From: Branchiostoma floridae
Lineage: Eukaryota > Chordata > Leptocardii > Amphioxiformes > Branchiostomatidae
Direction of reading: 5' to 3'
Assembly: GCF_000003815.2 (NCBI RefSeq)
Contig: NC_049990.1
Location: 7,974,758 to 8,038,757, forward strand
DNA length: 64,000 nt
The translations under genes were made by a program, and so were the position numbers. Below are positions 50,301 through 61,913 of this stretch, piece after piece (the stretch's first letter is position 1; each line of letters begins with the position of its first letter). The notes below the pieces were generated by a model. The model did no database searches, had not been told where the DNA came from, and saw nothing but the letters and a program-made list of their open reading frames with translations.

Positions 50301-52856
50301 TGTTTGTTTGCACTCAAATAATTGGCCAGGACTTTGCTATCGAGTTGTCAACTGGCAGTAAATATCCTTTATTTGGTTGGTAGAAACTATGAACTTCAAG
50401 TTTCAATTGCATTAAGAACAATTTCACTTTGCAGCTACCGGGAGATCTGGGAGATTAACAAGGACGCCTTCATCAGGAGGTACCAGCGCCTCAACCCTCC
50501 AGTCTCATCATTCGATGCTGACATTGCCAGGTAAGCTCTTCCTTTACACAGACCAATGCCAAAATGTTTATACAGGTAAAGATCATCTGAGCATTGTCAA
50601 CTATCAATCAAAATCAATTTCTCTCATATAACCCAAAAAAATATTTAAGAAATCAACCAACTGAAACTGTTGCATTCAATGTGAAAGCACTATATCTGTG
50701 TTTCCTTTCCTTGGTGCTGAAGTGCCTTCCACTCAAAGTCTCTTTACTAATGAGCCCCAAATATTGACTTTGCCAAGCCTGCCTCCTCAAACAGCCATAA
50801 GTAAGAGATGTAAACTGGATTTGGCTGTAATTGGAGTCTATTATGGGGGTTTCGGGTATCCTGTATTTCGTTATTTCCCCTGAAAGACATTGTGATGCAA
50901 TGCCATTGTTCTATGAAGGCTTGAAGCATAGGAAAATGGCATTTAAGTGCTGTATTGTTTACATGACTTGCCATTTGTCCCCTTCAGGTACACAGAGGTG
51001 GCCAACAATGTGCAGAAGGAGGAAACGGTTCTGAACATCCAGTTTGTCCTGCTGGACTGCTCGCCGCTCAAGTTCTCCCTGCTGAACCACTGCAATGAGT
51101 GGCAGAACAAGTTCACCACACTTCTCAGCGAGATGGCACTGGCCACACTGAACGAGCTGCACAAATACCTCAAGGAAAATGGCGAGAAGTAAGAAAAACC
51201 TTAAGTTTTTATCTTTACTTAAGATCATTTGGTTTGTACTGCCTTTTGAAGAGATTGAGAGGTTCATATCATATAATCATATTTGATGCTAACCAGATTC
51301 TACTAGGTGATGGTAAGCTGGAAAGTTTTCCAGCCCATCTTTTTGGGGGTTAGTTCTCTATTGACTTGTAATCATTACATATTTCTGGCAGTGATAGACT
51401 CTTTCTTGCACTCTGTATTTCAAATTTGATAATAAGCATTAGATTCCAGATAACCTCAGTAAACTGAGGTATAGTTCAGTTTACTGTGAACTTTTTATTC
51501 TCACAAAGAGAAATACAGTAAAAAGTTCCACAATTCAGACTTAGGGCTGCAAAGGTATTTCAAATGCTGTGGGGAAAAGTTGATTACAATACGCACCTTC
51601 CTTTTCATGGAAGTATTATACATTTAATGAAATCAGACAAACAGTGGTGAAGACATGTGCTGTATTGTGTTGCAGAGTAAGTAAGCACCCACAGACCCTG
51701 GATGAGCTTGGGGATGGACTGCAGCTGTTAGAACATCTGCAGGGTGAAGTCCCCAACATTGAGGCACGCTTCCCTCCCCTCAACGACCAGTTCGCCATTC
51801 TGGAGAAATATGATGTGCCCATTGATGATGAGGTGAGTTGGATCATGCCATTACAAATGTGGGGTGGACATGTGTTTAAGTCTTCTAAATCATGGTTTTG
51901 ATAGAAATATGTACTTTAACATGAATGTTCAAAATGCATATCATATTATGTCATATTGTTACAGTATCATATCATATCATATCTTATCTTATCATCATGA
52001 AATGTTAGTTGAACAAATGGTAATCTGTATGTTTAATTTGTTTACAATGAAATGGTACAAGAGACATTGGCAAGACAGCCTTGGTCCTTTTTTTTCTAGA
52101 CCAACTGGCAGGGTTTGTTGCAAAAAATATTGTATGAAATATCAATGTTTTTTTTTCAAAACTAGGTAGTGTTTACAAGCTGTTAGATTTGTAATGATTC
52201 GCCTTCAGCCTTGCTATGATCTTTATTTTTTAAGTATCATTGATGCCGCTGAAGCAACTTGAACATAAGATGATATTTTCTCTTCCAGACACGTCAGCAG
52301 TTAGAGGACCTGAGCAACGCCTGGGTGTCCTTCCAGCAGTGCCTGATCGACAGTGACGCCATGCTGAAACGCCACAAGGACAAGTTCAAGTCTGGGCTGA
52401 TTGCCTCGTCTGAAGAATTCAAGAAACAAGTGGCCAACTTATATGATGAGTTCTCAACCAAGGGACCATTCAGTAGTCAGGTAGGGGTACAGTGTTGTGC
52501 TAAAGAATCCAGCTTGTAGATCGGGTGGTTAGGGTTGGTGAAATTGCCCAAGATATGTACTGGGATGTTTTAACAAGTCAGGCAAGAAAGCTGAGATGAA
52601 AAGAATTCAAGAAGTTGAGAGAGAATATCTGCAAGCACTAGAAAACACTTGTCTATTAGCACATGTACCCCATAATCACATAATAACGTGTGTGCACACA
52701 CAATCTTGTACAAAGGCAAACATGTACACATTAAATACACAAACACACACACATATACACATGAATAGTATAACACATACACACACTAACTCTCATGCCC
52801 TAATAAGAAACAGTGTCACCAAATGAATGCACATACATGTACACATACAGATACAT

Positions 52857-52907
<51 letters not shown>

Positions 52908-55900
52908 CACAGTCACAGTCACAGTCACGCATAAGCCTGCACAAACACATGTATATACAAACACAATCCAATACCATTACAGCAGACTACCTTTAGATTT
53001 ATTGCTGTTTTAAGGAATGTGACAGAATCATGAAAAGCTGTTTGAAATTGTTGCCCATACTAACAATGCTACTTGCTTGTTTCAGGCTGGTTGTGACCCG
53101 GCCCTGGAGCAGATCTCTGCCATCAGACAGAGTCTCAACATGCTGAAACTGCAGGAGAACAACCTTAGAAGGGGGCTGGGGATCTTCAAGATAGAACAGC
53201 CCCCCTCTAAGGAGATTGCCGGTTTAGATAAGGTAAGCAGTAAAAGTTAGAAAAACTGTATAATGCTTTAAATTTGATTCATAATGTCTTTTTCAACGTT
53301 ATCTGCTTGTAAAGTCATCCTGAATATGGTGGAATTCATCTAGCAGATTACTCCTAATAAAAGAAATCATTTCAACTTGGATAAAGTTGTTAAATGTTCA
53401 AGATTTCTGAGATGATGGCAGCAATTATCAATAGCTCAGGACACTCGTCTTTATGACCTTGCCCACCTTGCGCAGGAAGATGCTCATCTAGATCTGTGGA
53501 CATAATAACTCCAGTAGTTGTAGATGAATGGATTCATCGATATTTTTATTCATCATCTAATACATGGATTTAAAAGTTTATGATATCTATTGTATGGGTA
53601 GGTATGTGTTGGCAAAGCAAAGTACAAGGTACTTTGATCATTTAGCAGCTTTCTTTGTACTACAGCAAAGGATCCGGTTTTCATATCTTTATGTCTCTCA
53701 TTTCTCTACCCTCCTAGGATCTGGACTTCCTAGAACAAGTGTGGGAGCTGACCAAGGAGTGGGAGGGGAACTGGGACGAGTGGAAGGTGGGCAAGTTTAA
53801 CGAGCTGGTCACCACAGACATGGAGATGACGGCCGGAAACCTGTTCAAGAAACTCAACAGACTCAGCAGGGAACTCAAGGTGAGGTTTTCAGATGTTTGT
53901 TCCTTGTTTTTTGGCATTGGCTCTTATGTGGTCAGGGGCTAAATGATTAGTTGGTCAGCATTGTACCTTTTAGCTTGTCTTGTGTGATCATTGCATTTTA
54001 TATTGAATATTAAAACAAGATATCATAGGAAAAATAGTGTCATTGCCTTGAGGTGAATGCTTCAAATTTGGATAGTAAAGTTTGAATTTTAGACTCTTGA
54101 TTAAATAACCAATGTATTCCACAGCTTTGAGCAGAATATTTTATTTTGCTGTCATAAGTGTAATGTAGTCATAGTATGAGGATGGTGTAGCATATTGAAT
54201 AATATAACTGACAAAAGGTTTACGTAAACACAACTTCTTACATGTAAACATGTAAGAAAGCCGAAGTAAACAAATCAATATCGTCTACATTTGAATGACT
54301 GGGAGTTTCATTGGATTCATCTTTTATTTGCTTCTCCTGCAGTACTGGACAAGAACTGGGAGATCATAGACACATTAAAGGCGAGAATGGACCAATTATC
54401 AGCCCAGGTCTACGTTTGAACGACTTTTTTTAAAATCATCTTTTATTTGTGTTTCCTCCAATAGGACAAGAACTGGGAGATCATCGACACGTCGAAGGCG
54501 AGAGTGGACCAGTTCCGCCGCACCATGCCGCTAATCCAGGACCTGCGGAACGACGCCATGCGCGATCGCCACTGGGCGCAGATCAAGACGGAAGTCCAGA
54601 AACCATTCGACCACATGGCAGAGGACTTCACCCTGGGGAAGATCATCGAGCTGGGACTGGACCAGTTCAGTGAACAGATCAGTGAAATCTCTGCGGCTGC
54701 CAGTAAAGAACTGTCCATAGAGCAGGCCTTGGCAGAAATCTCAACCATCTGGGAGGACACCAACCTGGAGATCGGACCTTACAAGGACCGAGGGCACTTC
54801 AGACTCAAGTCAGTCTTTTCTTCAGTTTCTAGACCATCATCCTTTTATATTTGTGACCTTGTGAAAAAGTTTATAGAAATTCATATGACAGGAATGACAA
54901 AGTAATTATTGTTGTATTGTTTATTAAGAAACCTTTTAACCTTTAATCAGCTTCAGGACACCAGTGTGCCTAAAAAAAAAGCAATGAAAGCCAGCTACAC
55001 TCTGTTGGAAACATCCATAATACTGTCATTTTACATGACATTCTTATGCTTATAAGGGCATCTTTTGAGTTTACATATCAGCTAGCTTCTCCTTAATCAT
55101 TACCTTAAAAGACTTTTGTAAATCAATTCCCTATGCCAATTTAGATTAATCCCCAGGGGGTCGTTATTGGCTGCTACGTATTTCTTACATCATTTATACT
55201 TACAGCTTACGATATCAGCCCATCTGGGTGTACGGTTGCTGAGATCTGGAAGGTCACTCCCAAATAATAATGGAATTCCCAAATTAAATCGGAGGGTGTT
55301 CTATTCAAACTTTTTCCCTCCTGCTCATGTCTGTTTACTTGATTATTGTCTTGTCTTTCTGATGTGCAAATAAACAAACAAACTATATTTTCCCCTAGGG
55401 GTACAGACGAGGTGTTCCAGCAGCTGGAGGATAACCAGGTGACCCTGTCCACCATGAAGGCCTCTCGTTACATCAAACCGTTCGAGGCGCAGGTGGACAA
55501 GTGGGAGAGGACCCTGTCCCACATCCTGGAGGTCATCGAGATGATTCTCACTGTGCAGAGGCAGTGGATGTATCTAGAGGTGTGGGAAGATTTCTTTTGT
55601 GTTTCTGAGTTGGATTTTTATTCCTTTGTGCACTGTGAGATTCAACATCAACTCTCATAATTCCATCAGATGCCATAATAGTGCCACATGAGAAAAAATA
55701 CATAAATCTAAATGTGATTTAAAGGGATGTGCCAATACAGCATCAATAATCCTGAGGTATATACACTTATTATATATATACTGTATATACAGATATTCAT
55801 GTGTTCAAGACATTCAGGCCGCCATAACTACATTTAACTTTTTGATGTGGCAGCATTATTGTACCCGGCAGTACACTAATAAGTATAAAGGTTTGATTTC

Positions 55901-58900
55901 TATCACTATCATGACACTGTTAATGATGTTATTATGCTAATTTTGCAAATTTATCTTCTTCAGAACATCTTCTTGGGTGAGGACATCAGAAAACAACTCC
56001 CACGGGAGTCGGCAGAGTTTGATGACGTCAACGCCAACTGGAAGGTCATCATGACCCGCCTGAACAAAGATCCCAATGCACAGAGGGGAACGCATTTTGA
56101 GGGTAAGGCATCAATGAATACAATACCTTGAGTGAAAATTTGTAATACACCTGTCCTTGGTGCTGAACGCTATACATACATACAGAACAGATTCGTCTTT
56201 GGTGCAGAACACTTTCTATACATACAGACCTGTCCTTGATGCTGAACACTACACATAGTACTACATACATACATACAAAACACACCTGTCCTTGGTGCTG
56301 AACACTATCTGTATCTATCTGTATCTGTATCTATATAGCCGGTATAGCCGCCCTTTGGCGTAACACACCAGCTTCGCAGGCACGCGGTGCGGCAGCAGCT
56401 GGTTATGTTACACTGAACGATCCGTCACACCTAACTTCTGCACATCTATCTGCAAGTGTTCTTTAAAACTATTCAGAGAAGATGCCCCACTACACATAGT
56501 ACTACCTACATACATTCAAAACAGACCTGTCTTTGGTGCAGAACACTTTCTATACATACAGAAAAGACCTGTCCTTGGTGCTGAACACTACACTTGTATG
56601 CAGAAACAGACCTGTCCTTGGTACTGAACACTATACATGCATGCAGAAACAGACCTGTCCTTGGTGGCAAACACTATACATGCATGCAGAAACAGACCTG
56701 TCCTTGGTGCTGAATGCTATCCATACAGAGAAAAGGCCTGTCTTGGTGCTCAGTACTATCCATACATATATACAATCATACATACATACATACATTCCGT
56801 ACCTGTCCTTGGTGCTGAAAACTATCCAAACATACAAAACAGACCTGTTCTTGTTGCTATATTTTGCACCAAAAGGCATGGACTTAAAAAATTCTCATTA
56901 TATTTTACTTCTTACTTTTATTCTTATGATTTTGTAAACTTGTTGATCACAGGAATCCATGTATTCAAAACAGACCTATCCTTGGTACAGAATGCTATCC
57001 AGACAAATAGAACAGGCCTGTCTTGGTACTGAGCACTATCCATACATTCATACAAACCATACCTGTCCTTGGTGCTGAACACTAACCAAAGTGACTATAC
57101 AGACCTTTTCCTTATTACTATATTTTTGCAGCACTATTGATGAATGGATTTTGATTATAATGATCTTAATATATATATAAATACACTTGTTGATCCCAGG
57201 AATCCTGGAGAAGCTGAATGACATGAACACCAAGCTTGAGGAGATCCAGAAGTCCCTGGACATGTACCTGGAGACCAAGCGGCAGATCTTCCCCAGGTTC
57301 TACTTCATCTCTAACGACGACCTTCTGGAGATCCTGGGACAGTCTCGCAACCCTGAGGCTGTAAGTAGTAGTAGTTGGTTTATTGAGTGATAAAACGTAG
57401 AAAATCAGCATTGCAGCAAAAACTGAATTTAAAACATTGCTCTTTTTACAGTCACTGTGGTTGTTACTGGTTGTGCTGAACCAAGGAAAAGTGATGACAT
57501 TAGATTCTCAAAGAAGCTCTTTCGTCAGTGTGTCTATGATAATAAATGTTTTATACTTCCACTTCTGCAGAAAACTAATCTTTAGTGTTTTTAGTAACCT
57601 TTGCTGTTATTTTTACATACTGTTTTGACATGGGGAAGCTTGATTAACAGCCACAAATGCAAGGATAACTTAGTGTCCGTTGAAACTTGATTTTTACTTC
57701 AGTGCCAAAGATTGCTGCCACCATAATGAGTGATTTTGCCATTTCATAAGTTATCGCAGAGTTGAGCTTGACCCTATTTTCATAACTCCCTTTCCTGCAG
57801 GTTCAGCCTCACCTGAAGAAGTGCTTTGACAACATCAAGTCTCTGAAGACCCACAAGATCGGGGTGGGCAACAAGACAGAGGCTCAGGGCATGTCCTCCA
57901 CGGATGGGGAGTATGTGGAGTTTGGGCACCCTGTGTTACTGGAGGGGCCTGTGGAGGTAGGATATATTTTTATATCAGCACATTGAAAAGATAAATGTTC
58001 TCAACACTTTACAGGAAAAGGGGTCATCTTCTACTGCTTTCACAAAAGAACTCCAACCTAACAAGTTTAAAATATGTAGTTAGTCTAAATATCATAGTCT
58101 TTTGTTATATTGTTCTCCATTGTTTTTTTCCTGTATACATACACTTGCAATTAGCTTTCACACAAGAATTTACAATAAATTTACTGTAAAAGCAATCAAA
58201 TCTACTAACAAAATTCAATCATGCACCTTTGGGGGTAGTGTACACAGTAGAAAAGTTGAGCTTTAAACAGGTTAACAATGTCCAGTCATGTGATAGGTGA
58301 AGACATAATAGCAATGCATTTACCTACTTTTGATCCTTCCTTGCTAACTAATAATACACGTAAGTCATATCCCATGTACAGTCACAACAATCAAGTATAC
58401 AATCATGTTAACTTTCTTTCCTGCCCTATCCAGGCCTGGCTGTGCGATGTGGAGAGGACCATGAGATGGACCCTGAAGGACCTGCTGAAACAGTGCAGGA
58501 CGGCTCTCAAGAAACAAGTCAGCAAGAGGGACAAGTGGGTCAAGGACTGGGCTGGACAGGTACTGGACATCAACTTGGCACTGTTTTACTCCCTGTTATA
58601 ATGTTTATTTGCCCTAGCATAACCACCTTTAAGTTAAACACACCTGATCCAGTTTTGTACAGTAATTACAAGCTTTGATCCACTCACTTGTGATAGACTA
58701 AGTACTGAATATTATTGATAAATGTGGTGGGTTCTTTAACACACTGAAAGTACAAGCTGATAGCTTTGATCCGCTTACTTGACTCTTATGGATAGGTGTC
58801 GTGGGTTCTTTTACACACTGAAAGTGTGTCTCTCCTCAAACACTGACAACATGTACATAATATCATGCTTAATTGATATTGAACCTGACACATCAGTCTT

Positions 58901-61443
58901 CATCCAGCTATCAAGTTATTGTCATGTTCAACACATTCTATAATAATCATCATTGATTTTGTTCTTCCCCTTTTGCAATGAAATATTACTGTCTTAAATG
59001 CCACTGATCATACAATATATTATATTCTTATGTGACATTTTGCTGTAAAACTTTCTTTCCCCCAGATGTTGATCACGTCCAGCCAGATGCAGTGGACAGC
59101 AGACGTCACCAAGGCCCTCGCCCAGACCAAGGAGCGTGGTGACAAGAAGGCCCTGAAGAGCCTGAAGAAGAAGCAGGTTAGTCTAACATTACAATACAAG
59201 AGAATAAATCTTAAACGAAATTCTATCTATACTGACCCATTCGACCACAACTAAGTCTTTCAAATAGAAACCTGGTCAGGCATCCACATGGCACAGGTAA
59301 TCACCTCCAGTCACAAGCACATTAAAACAAACATCCATTTCTACATAGTTTGCCCTACCCTGTTATGAGCAACCACCATTTTTCCTCATTATCTTGAGTG
59401 ATTGCTGAATCTATGTAAATTGACATTACTGTGAGGTTCTTTATAACATCTGCTAAAAATTGTACAGTGCAGCTGTGATGAAAATGCAGTCCCAAACATG
59501 ACTATGCTTGTATCCCCTTATAAAGGTTCTTTGATTGATTGACACTGCTTTTGAAATGAAAAATGGAAATGAATCATACTTGTCAGAAGCACTGTGCAGA
59601 CAGTCTCTTGTATATCATCTCTAAAACTTTCCGTGCCATGTCTTCTGCAGATCTCTATGCTGAACAAGTTCTCAGAGGCTATTCGCGGCAACCTGACCAA
59701 GATCCAGCGTCTGAAGATCGTTGCCCTGGTAACCATCGAGGTCCACGCCCGTGACGTGATCGAGAAGTTGATCAAGTCAGGTGTCAGCGATGTCACCGCT
59801 TTTGAGTGGCTCATGCAGCTCCGGGTCTACTGGGACAAGGTATTTAATGTGTCCTTCATTTTGTTGACCTTGAAAGTTAAAACTTGACCTTCAAAAGAAT
59901 GATCAGGAATGAGATAGGAAATGGTCATAGGGGTAAATGATGTACTTGGATCACTATTGGTGTTTTGTAAGATCTTACCAACAGTAAAAGAAAACAATGT
60001 TAAAACACCCGTTTACATAACTAGTCCAACTACATTATTGCAAACACTATGGAATCAAGCAGATATATTTGCCTTTGACCTTGACAGAAACTCTAAAAGG
60101 CAGTTTCCATTTTTAACTTTCAGTATCAATGGCAGAATAATCAATTCAGTGACTATGCAGTGATATTAATGATGCTTTATTCTTGAGGTTTCCTTACTTT
60201 GTAAACTCTTTCAAATTTTTTTTGCCAGGACATCGATGACTGTGTGGTACGGCAGACCAACACCCAGTTCCAGTATGGGTATGAGTACCTGGGGAACTCT
60301 GGCAGACTCGTCATCACTCCACTCACTGACAGGTAGGGAACTTCAAGTAGAATTTTTTCTTTCTTTCAATTTGCCAAACTTCCTCTGCAATGAGTTATGA
60401 CAAGGAAAGCTTTAATTTTCCAATGTACCTGCAGAGTAATTAGCCCAGATTCTGTCATGCTATCAATCTTGTTCCCTTGGGAAAGGCACTCAACCCAGGT
60501 GTAAAAATGATTACCTAACTTTGGTTGGGGAAGGTAAAAGGCAGTGGAAGAAGAAGGATGGGCCCACCTCCCAATACCATACCCTGGAAACAATGGAAAA
60601 CAACCCACTGCCCCTACAGCCTTAAAAATTCTACGAGACTACCTTTACATTTTAACTTGCAATAGTGAAAGACTGCATACTTGTTTTTCTCCAGATGCTA
60701 CATGACCCTGACCACAGCACTCCACCTGCACCGTGGAGGCAGTCCTAAAGGCCCAGCCGGGACAGGCAAGACGGAGACTGTGAAGGACTTGGGCAAGGCC
60801 CTGGGGGACTACGTCATCGTGGTGAACTGTTCCGAGGGTCTGGACTACAAGTCTATGGGCAGGATGTTCTCAGGACTGGCACAGGTGGGCTACAACTACT
60901 ATCATCCTAAATATGCAAGACTTTATTAATGTAAGACATGCTGGTGTTATCAAAGGTAAGGTTTAGTGATGATCCCAGTCTAGAAGGATTGTGTTAAGAG
61001 TTGTCATGCAGTTGTTTCTTGGAGACTGAATATTTGCAAAAATTTTCAAAGGATCTTTTAATGCTAATTGACTTTATTTGTTGTGAAACATATATCATGT
61101 AAGAAGTATACCTACATTGCATATGGCCAGGATGTATAATTTTTTTCCTTATTCATACTATAGAATGCAAGTGTGACCTTCCTAGCAATTTCTGTACTTG
61201 ACTAAGTTTTTTGTTCTAAGAGTCAAAATGTAACAGATAGCACATAAATTTTCTTTTTCCAGACTGGAGCCTGGGGCTGTTTTGATGAGTTTAACCGCAT
61301 CAACATCGAGGTGCTGTCCGTGGTGGCACAGCAGATCCTGTCCATCCTGTCAGCGCTGGCCGCAGGGTCGCAGAGGTTCGTGTTCGAGGGGCGAGAGATC
61401 AACCTGATCTGGTCCTGTGGCATCTTCATCACCATGAACCCTG
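35367..61443 (+). CDS. DNAH2: Dynein axonemal heavy chain 2, 5' part (38 coding exons)
   Basis: ATPase heavy chain of an inner-arm axonemal dynein driving ciliary beating. Exons: 35367-35487, 35817-35911, 36269-36468, 36933-37078, 38560-38724, 39041-39279, 40646-40837, 41406-41543, 42168-42275, 42570-42775, 43077-43206, 43861-44046, 44549-44763, 45134-45280, 45748-45904, 46523-46657, 47272-47376, 47734-47904, 48551-48574, 49100-49228, 49738-49853, 50435-50530, 50988-51188, 51676-51832, 52289-52480, 53086-53232, 53718-53879, 54465-54808, 55399-55579, 55964-56102, 57200-57360, 57801-57956, 58434-58559, 59066-59176, 59651-59839, 60229-60332, 60695-60884, 61263-61443. All phases join (5962 nt, 1987 codons). 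A low-complexity acidic N-terminus is followed by the tail (DHC_N1, from about residue 240), the linker (about 1190-1730) and AAA1 with GPAGTGKT (1883-1890) and CFDEFN (1933-1938). Phrases such as [23 protein letters not shown] and DMYLETKR place it with DNAH2 rather than other dyneins. AAA2-AAA6 and the stalk lie beyond the window. Confidence 0.96.
37370..38300. repeat. 162-bp tandem repeat element in DNAH2 intron
   Basis: ATGTATATTTTTGGCTCC-type units begin near 37599, 37761, 37923 and 38085, exactly 162 bp apart, each with CCAAATGACCTG..ATTTGGTA and ACACTTTCTTCATAGA. The flanks carry GGGATTGCAATAT (37395) and GGATTGCAATATGC (38246). The left shoulder (37425-37535) is the dispersed repeat also seen at 9885 and 21893. 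The units contain stops in every frame I tried. Confidence 0.85.
39822..39896. mobile_element. 75-bp foldback element
   Basis: The ends GTAACAGGCCAGAATATACC and GGTATATTCTGGCCTGCTAC are inverted repeats (about 22 bp with one mismatch), with a further GGGTATATTC inside. Probably a minimal MITE in the DNAH2 intron after exon 6. No clear target duplication. Confidence 0.65.
43670..43780 (+). repeat. Partial duplicate of DNAH2 exon 12 start with its acceptor
   Basis: TTGCTGCTCAG followed by GCTGTCCGCAGAACTATTGA and on to GTGGAGATC repeats the true exon start at 43861, 122 bp upstream of it. After GTGGAGATC the copy reads CCTGTGAAATAG, a stop with no donor. The copy is a pseudo-exon. Confidence 0.9.
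44270..44400 (+). mobile_element. tRNA-derived SINE-like segment
   Basis: Contains a perfect pol III B-box GGTTCGAACCC inside CCCGGGTTCGAACCCTGGG. It starts AACAGTGGGG, as does the segment at 46750. It is too degenerate for a functional tRNA. Confidence 0.55.
46319..46432 (+). repeat. Tandem duplicate carrying DNAH2 exon 16 start and acceptor
   Basis: The unit GTATTATGCTGAT.. to GACTACAAGGCA is repeated head-to-tail as 46433-46552. The first copy contains CTGTATCTCCAG plus 30 nt of exon ([10 protein letters not shown]). It then jumps back to GTATTATGC without a donor, so only the second copy continues as the true exon (46523). Confidence 0.92.
46750..46885 (+). mobile_element. tRNA-derived SINE-like segment
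   Basis: Starts AACAGTGGGG. An A-box-like TAGTTGTTAGAGC is followed 40 bp later by the B-box GGTTCGATCC. The spacing and motifs fit a tRNA-derived SINE head. Confidence 0.6.
46975..47180. mobile_element. TA-flanked MITE with CTGTAAATG ends, 206 bp
   Basis: CTGTAAATG at one end and CATTTACAG at the other, each flanked by TA. Inside the ends are AAGTTCGCGG and its rough complement. TA target duplications suggest a Tc1/mariner-type derivative. Confidence 0.75.
47415..47515 (+). mobile_element. Degenerate tRNA-like segment
   Basis: TGTGGCTAGGTAGCCTGAAAT followed by GGTTCAAATCTCTAGC resembles A and B boxes. No full tRNA fold is obvious. Possibly an old SINE. Confidence 0.35.
48011..48448. mobile_element. 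hAT-like MITE, 438 bp, 8-bp target duplication
   Basis: The ends TAGGGCTGGGTATCGGTACA and TGTACCGGTACCCAGCCCTA are inverted repeats with one mismatch. Perfect 8-bp duplication CACATGAC at 48003-48010 and 48449-48456. The interior is rich in ACCGG and GGACCTG repeats. It lies in the DNAH2 intron before the 24-nt exon. Confidence 0.95.
48551..48574 (+). CDS. DNAH2: 24-nt DNAH2 micro-exon
   Basis: Between a good acceptor (CCAAACCAG) and GTAAGT, 24 nt encode TSRYRKLY in phase 0. The exons on both sides are also phase 0, so the exon could be skipped without changing frame. It falls where DNAH2 orthologues have a short variable segment before VEFSPTL. Inclusion is inferred from the splice signals only. 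Confidence 0.65.
49854..49986 (+). repeat. 65-bp tandem copies of the DNAH2 exon 21 end
   Basis: The last 44 nt of the exon (from GCAAACGCACA to GACATGGGATGG) plus GTGAGTAGGTACTTTATACA recur with CAAACGCACA at 49811, 49876 and 49941. The extra copies keep an AG before them and a GT after them, so each is a potential 44-nt cryptic exon that would shift the frame. Confidence 0.92.
52680..52980. repeat. CA-rich microsatellite
   Basis: (CA)n at about 52857-52905 followed by about four AGTCAC units, with looser ACACAT repeats around it, in the DNAH2 intron before the exon at 53086. Open frames across it are artefacts. Confidence 0.92.
54283..54407 (+). repeat. Tandem duplicate carrying DNAH2 exon 28 start
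   Basis: The unit from GTCTACATTTGAATGAC to CAGCCCAG is followed head-to-tail by a second unit starting GTCTACGTTTGAACGAC (54408) that runs into the true exon. The first holds GACAAGAACTGGGAGATCAT plus about 35 more exon nt. Its acceptor has moved (CTGCAG/TACTG), so splicing there would meet TAG in frame. Confidence 0.92.
56130..57085. repeat. Irregular CCTGTCCTTGGTGCTGAACACTA minisatellite
   Basis: More than ten copies of an approximately 45-60 bp unit built on ACCTGTCCTTGGTGCTGAAC and ATACATAC fill the DNAH2 intron between the exons at 55964 and 57200. Bases 56340-56460 interrupt it with an unrelated insert. Near 56937-56961, ACTTGTTGATC.CAGGAATCC copies the acceptor and first bases of the exon at 57200. 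Confidence 0.85.
60695..60884 (+). CDS. DNAH2: DNAH2 exon with AAA1 P-loop
   Basis: Encodes [19 protein letters not shown] (bases 60750 onward), the Walker A of AAA1, which is the main ATP hydrolysis site of dynein. It is preceded by [16 protein letters not shown], standard for axonemal dyneins. Confidence 0.97.
61263..61443 (+). CDS. DNAH2: DNAH2 exon with AAA1 Walker B
   Basis: Starts [13 protein letters not shown], with the Walker B Asp-Glu. It ends FITMNPG split by the donor G/GTTAGT. It is the last exon visible, so the coding sequence is open at the right edge. Confidence 0.97.
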
Positions 61444-61499
61444 GTTAGTAACCATTCATCATTAAGTTAAGATAAGTTGCCTGTGCATCTGAAACAGGT

Positions 61500-61755
61500 G
61501 CTTAAGGTGACTCCCATCTTCATGTCTGTAGCCCTTGGGCCACACATTTGTGCAAGCTACTACAGCAGGGGGCTAGTCCGCTGGTAGTGATGTGTGTTAA
61601 ACTCCCATACACTTCCTTACTAGTGCTGAGTGCTACGTAAAGATAGCAACATGTACATGAATTTTAAAGCCTTTGGTATGACTTGCCTGCGGTTCGAACT
61701 CACAACCTGCCAAATGCAAGGCTAACACTCTACCCACTTGGCCAGTGCATTCATC
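61500..61755 (-). mobile_element. tRNA-derived SINE, minus strand
   Basis: On the minus strand, an A-box-like GGCCAAGTGGGTAGAGTGTT is followed by GTTGTGAGTTCGAACC with a canonical B-box (GTTCGAACC), then a non-tRNA body. This is the clearest SINE head in the window. Confidence 0.7.
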
Positions 61756-61913
61756 GTTACTATTCAATAAAAAAAATCAACTAGAGTTCGGGGACCTCAT
61801 ACCTCCATGAAATATTTATTGCTTTTTTGTGGATGGTATGTATGTTTTTAGTTGGTTGTATTTGAGAGTAAAAGTTATATATGTTATGGGAAAGAAGTGG
61901 TGTAATCATTTAA

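Noticed and set aside
52596..53013. Two plus-strand ORFs of 66-76 codons
   Set aside because: They translate CA-rich microsatellite into TH repeats.
56533..57032. Overlapping 131-134 codon ORFs
   Set aside because: They arise from the CCTGTCCTTGG minisatellite read in two frames, with no coding character.
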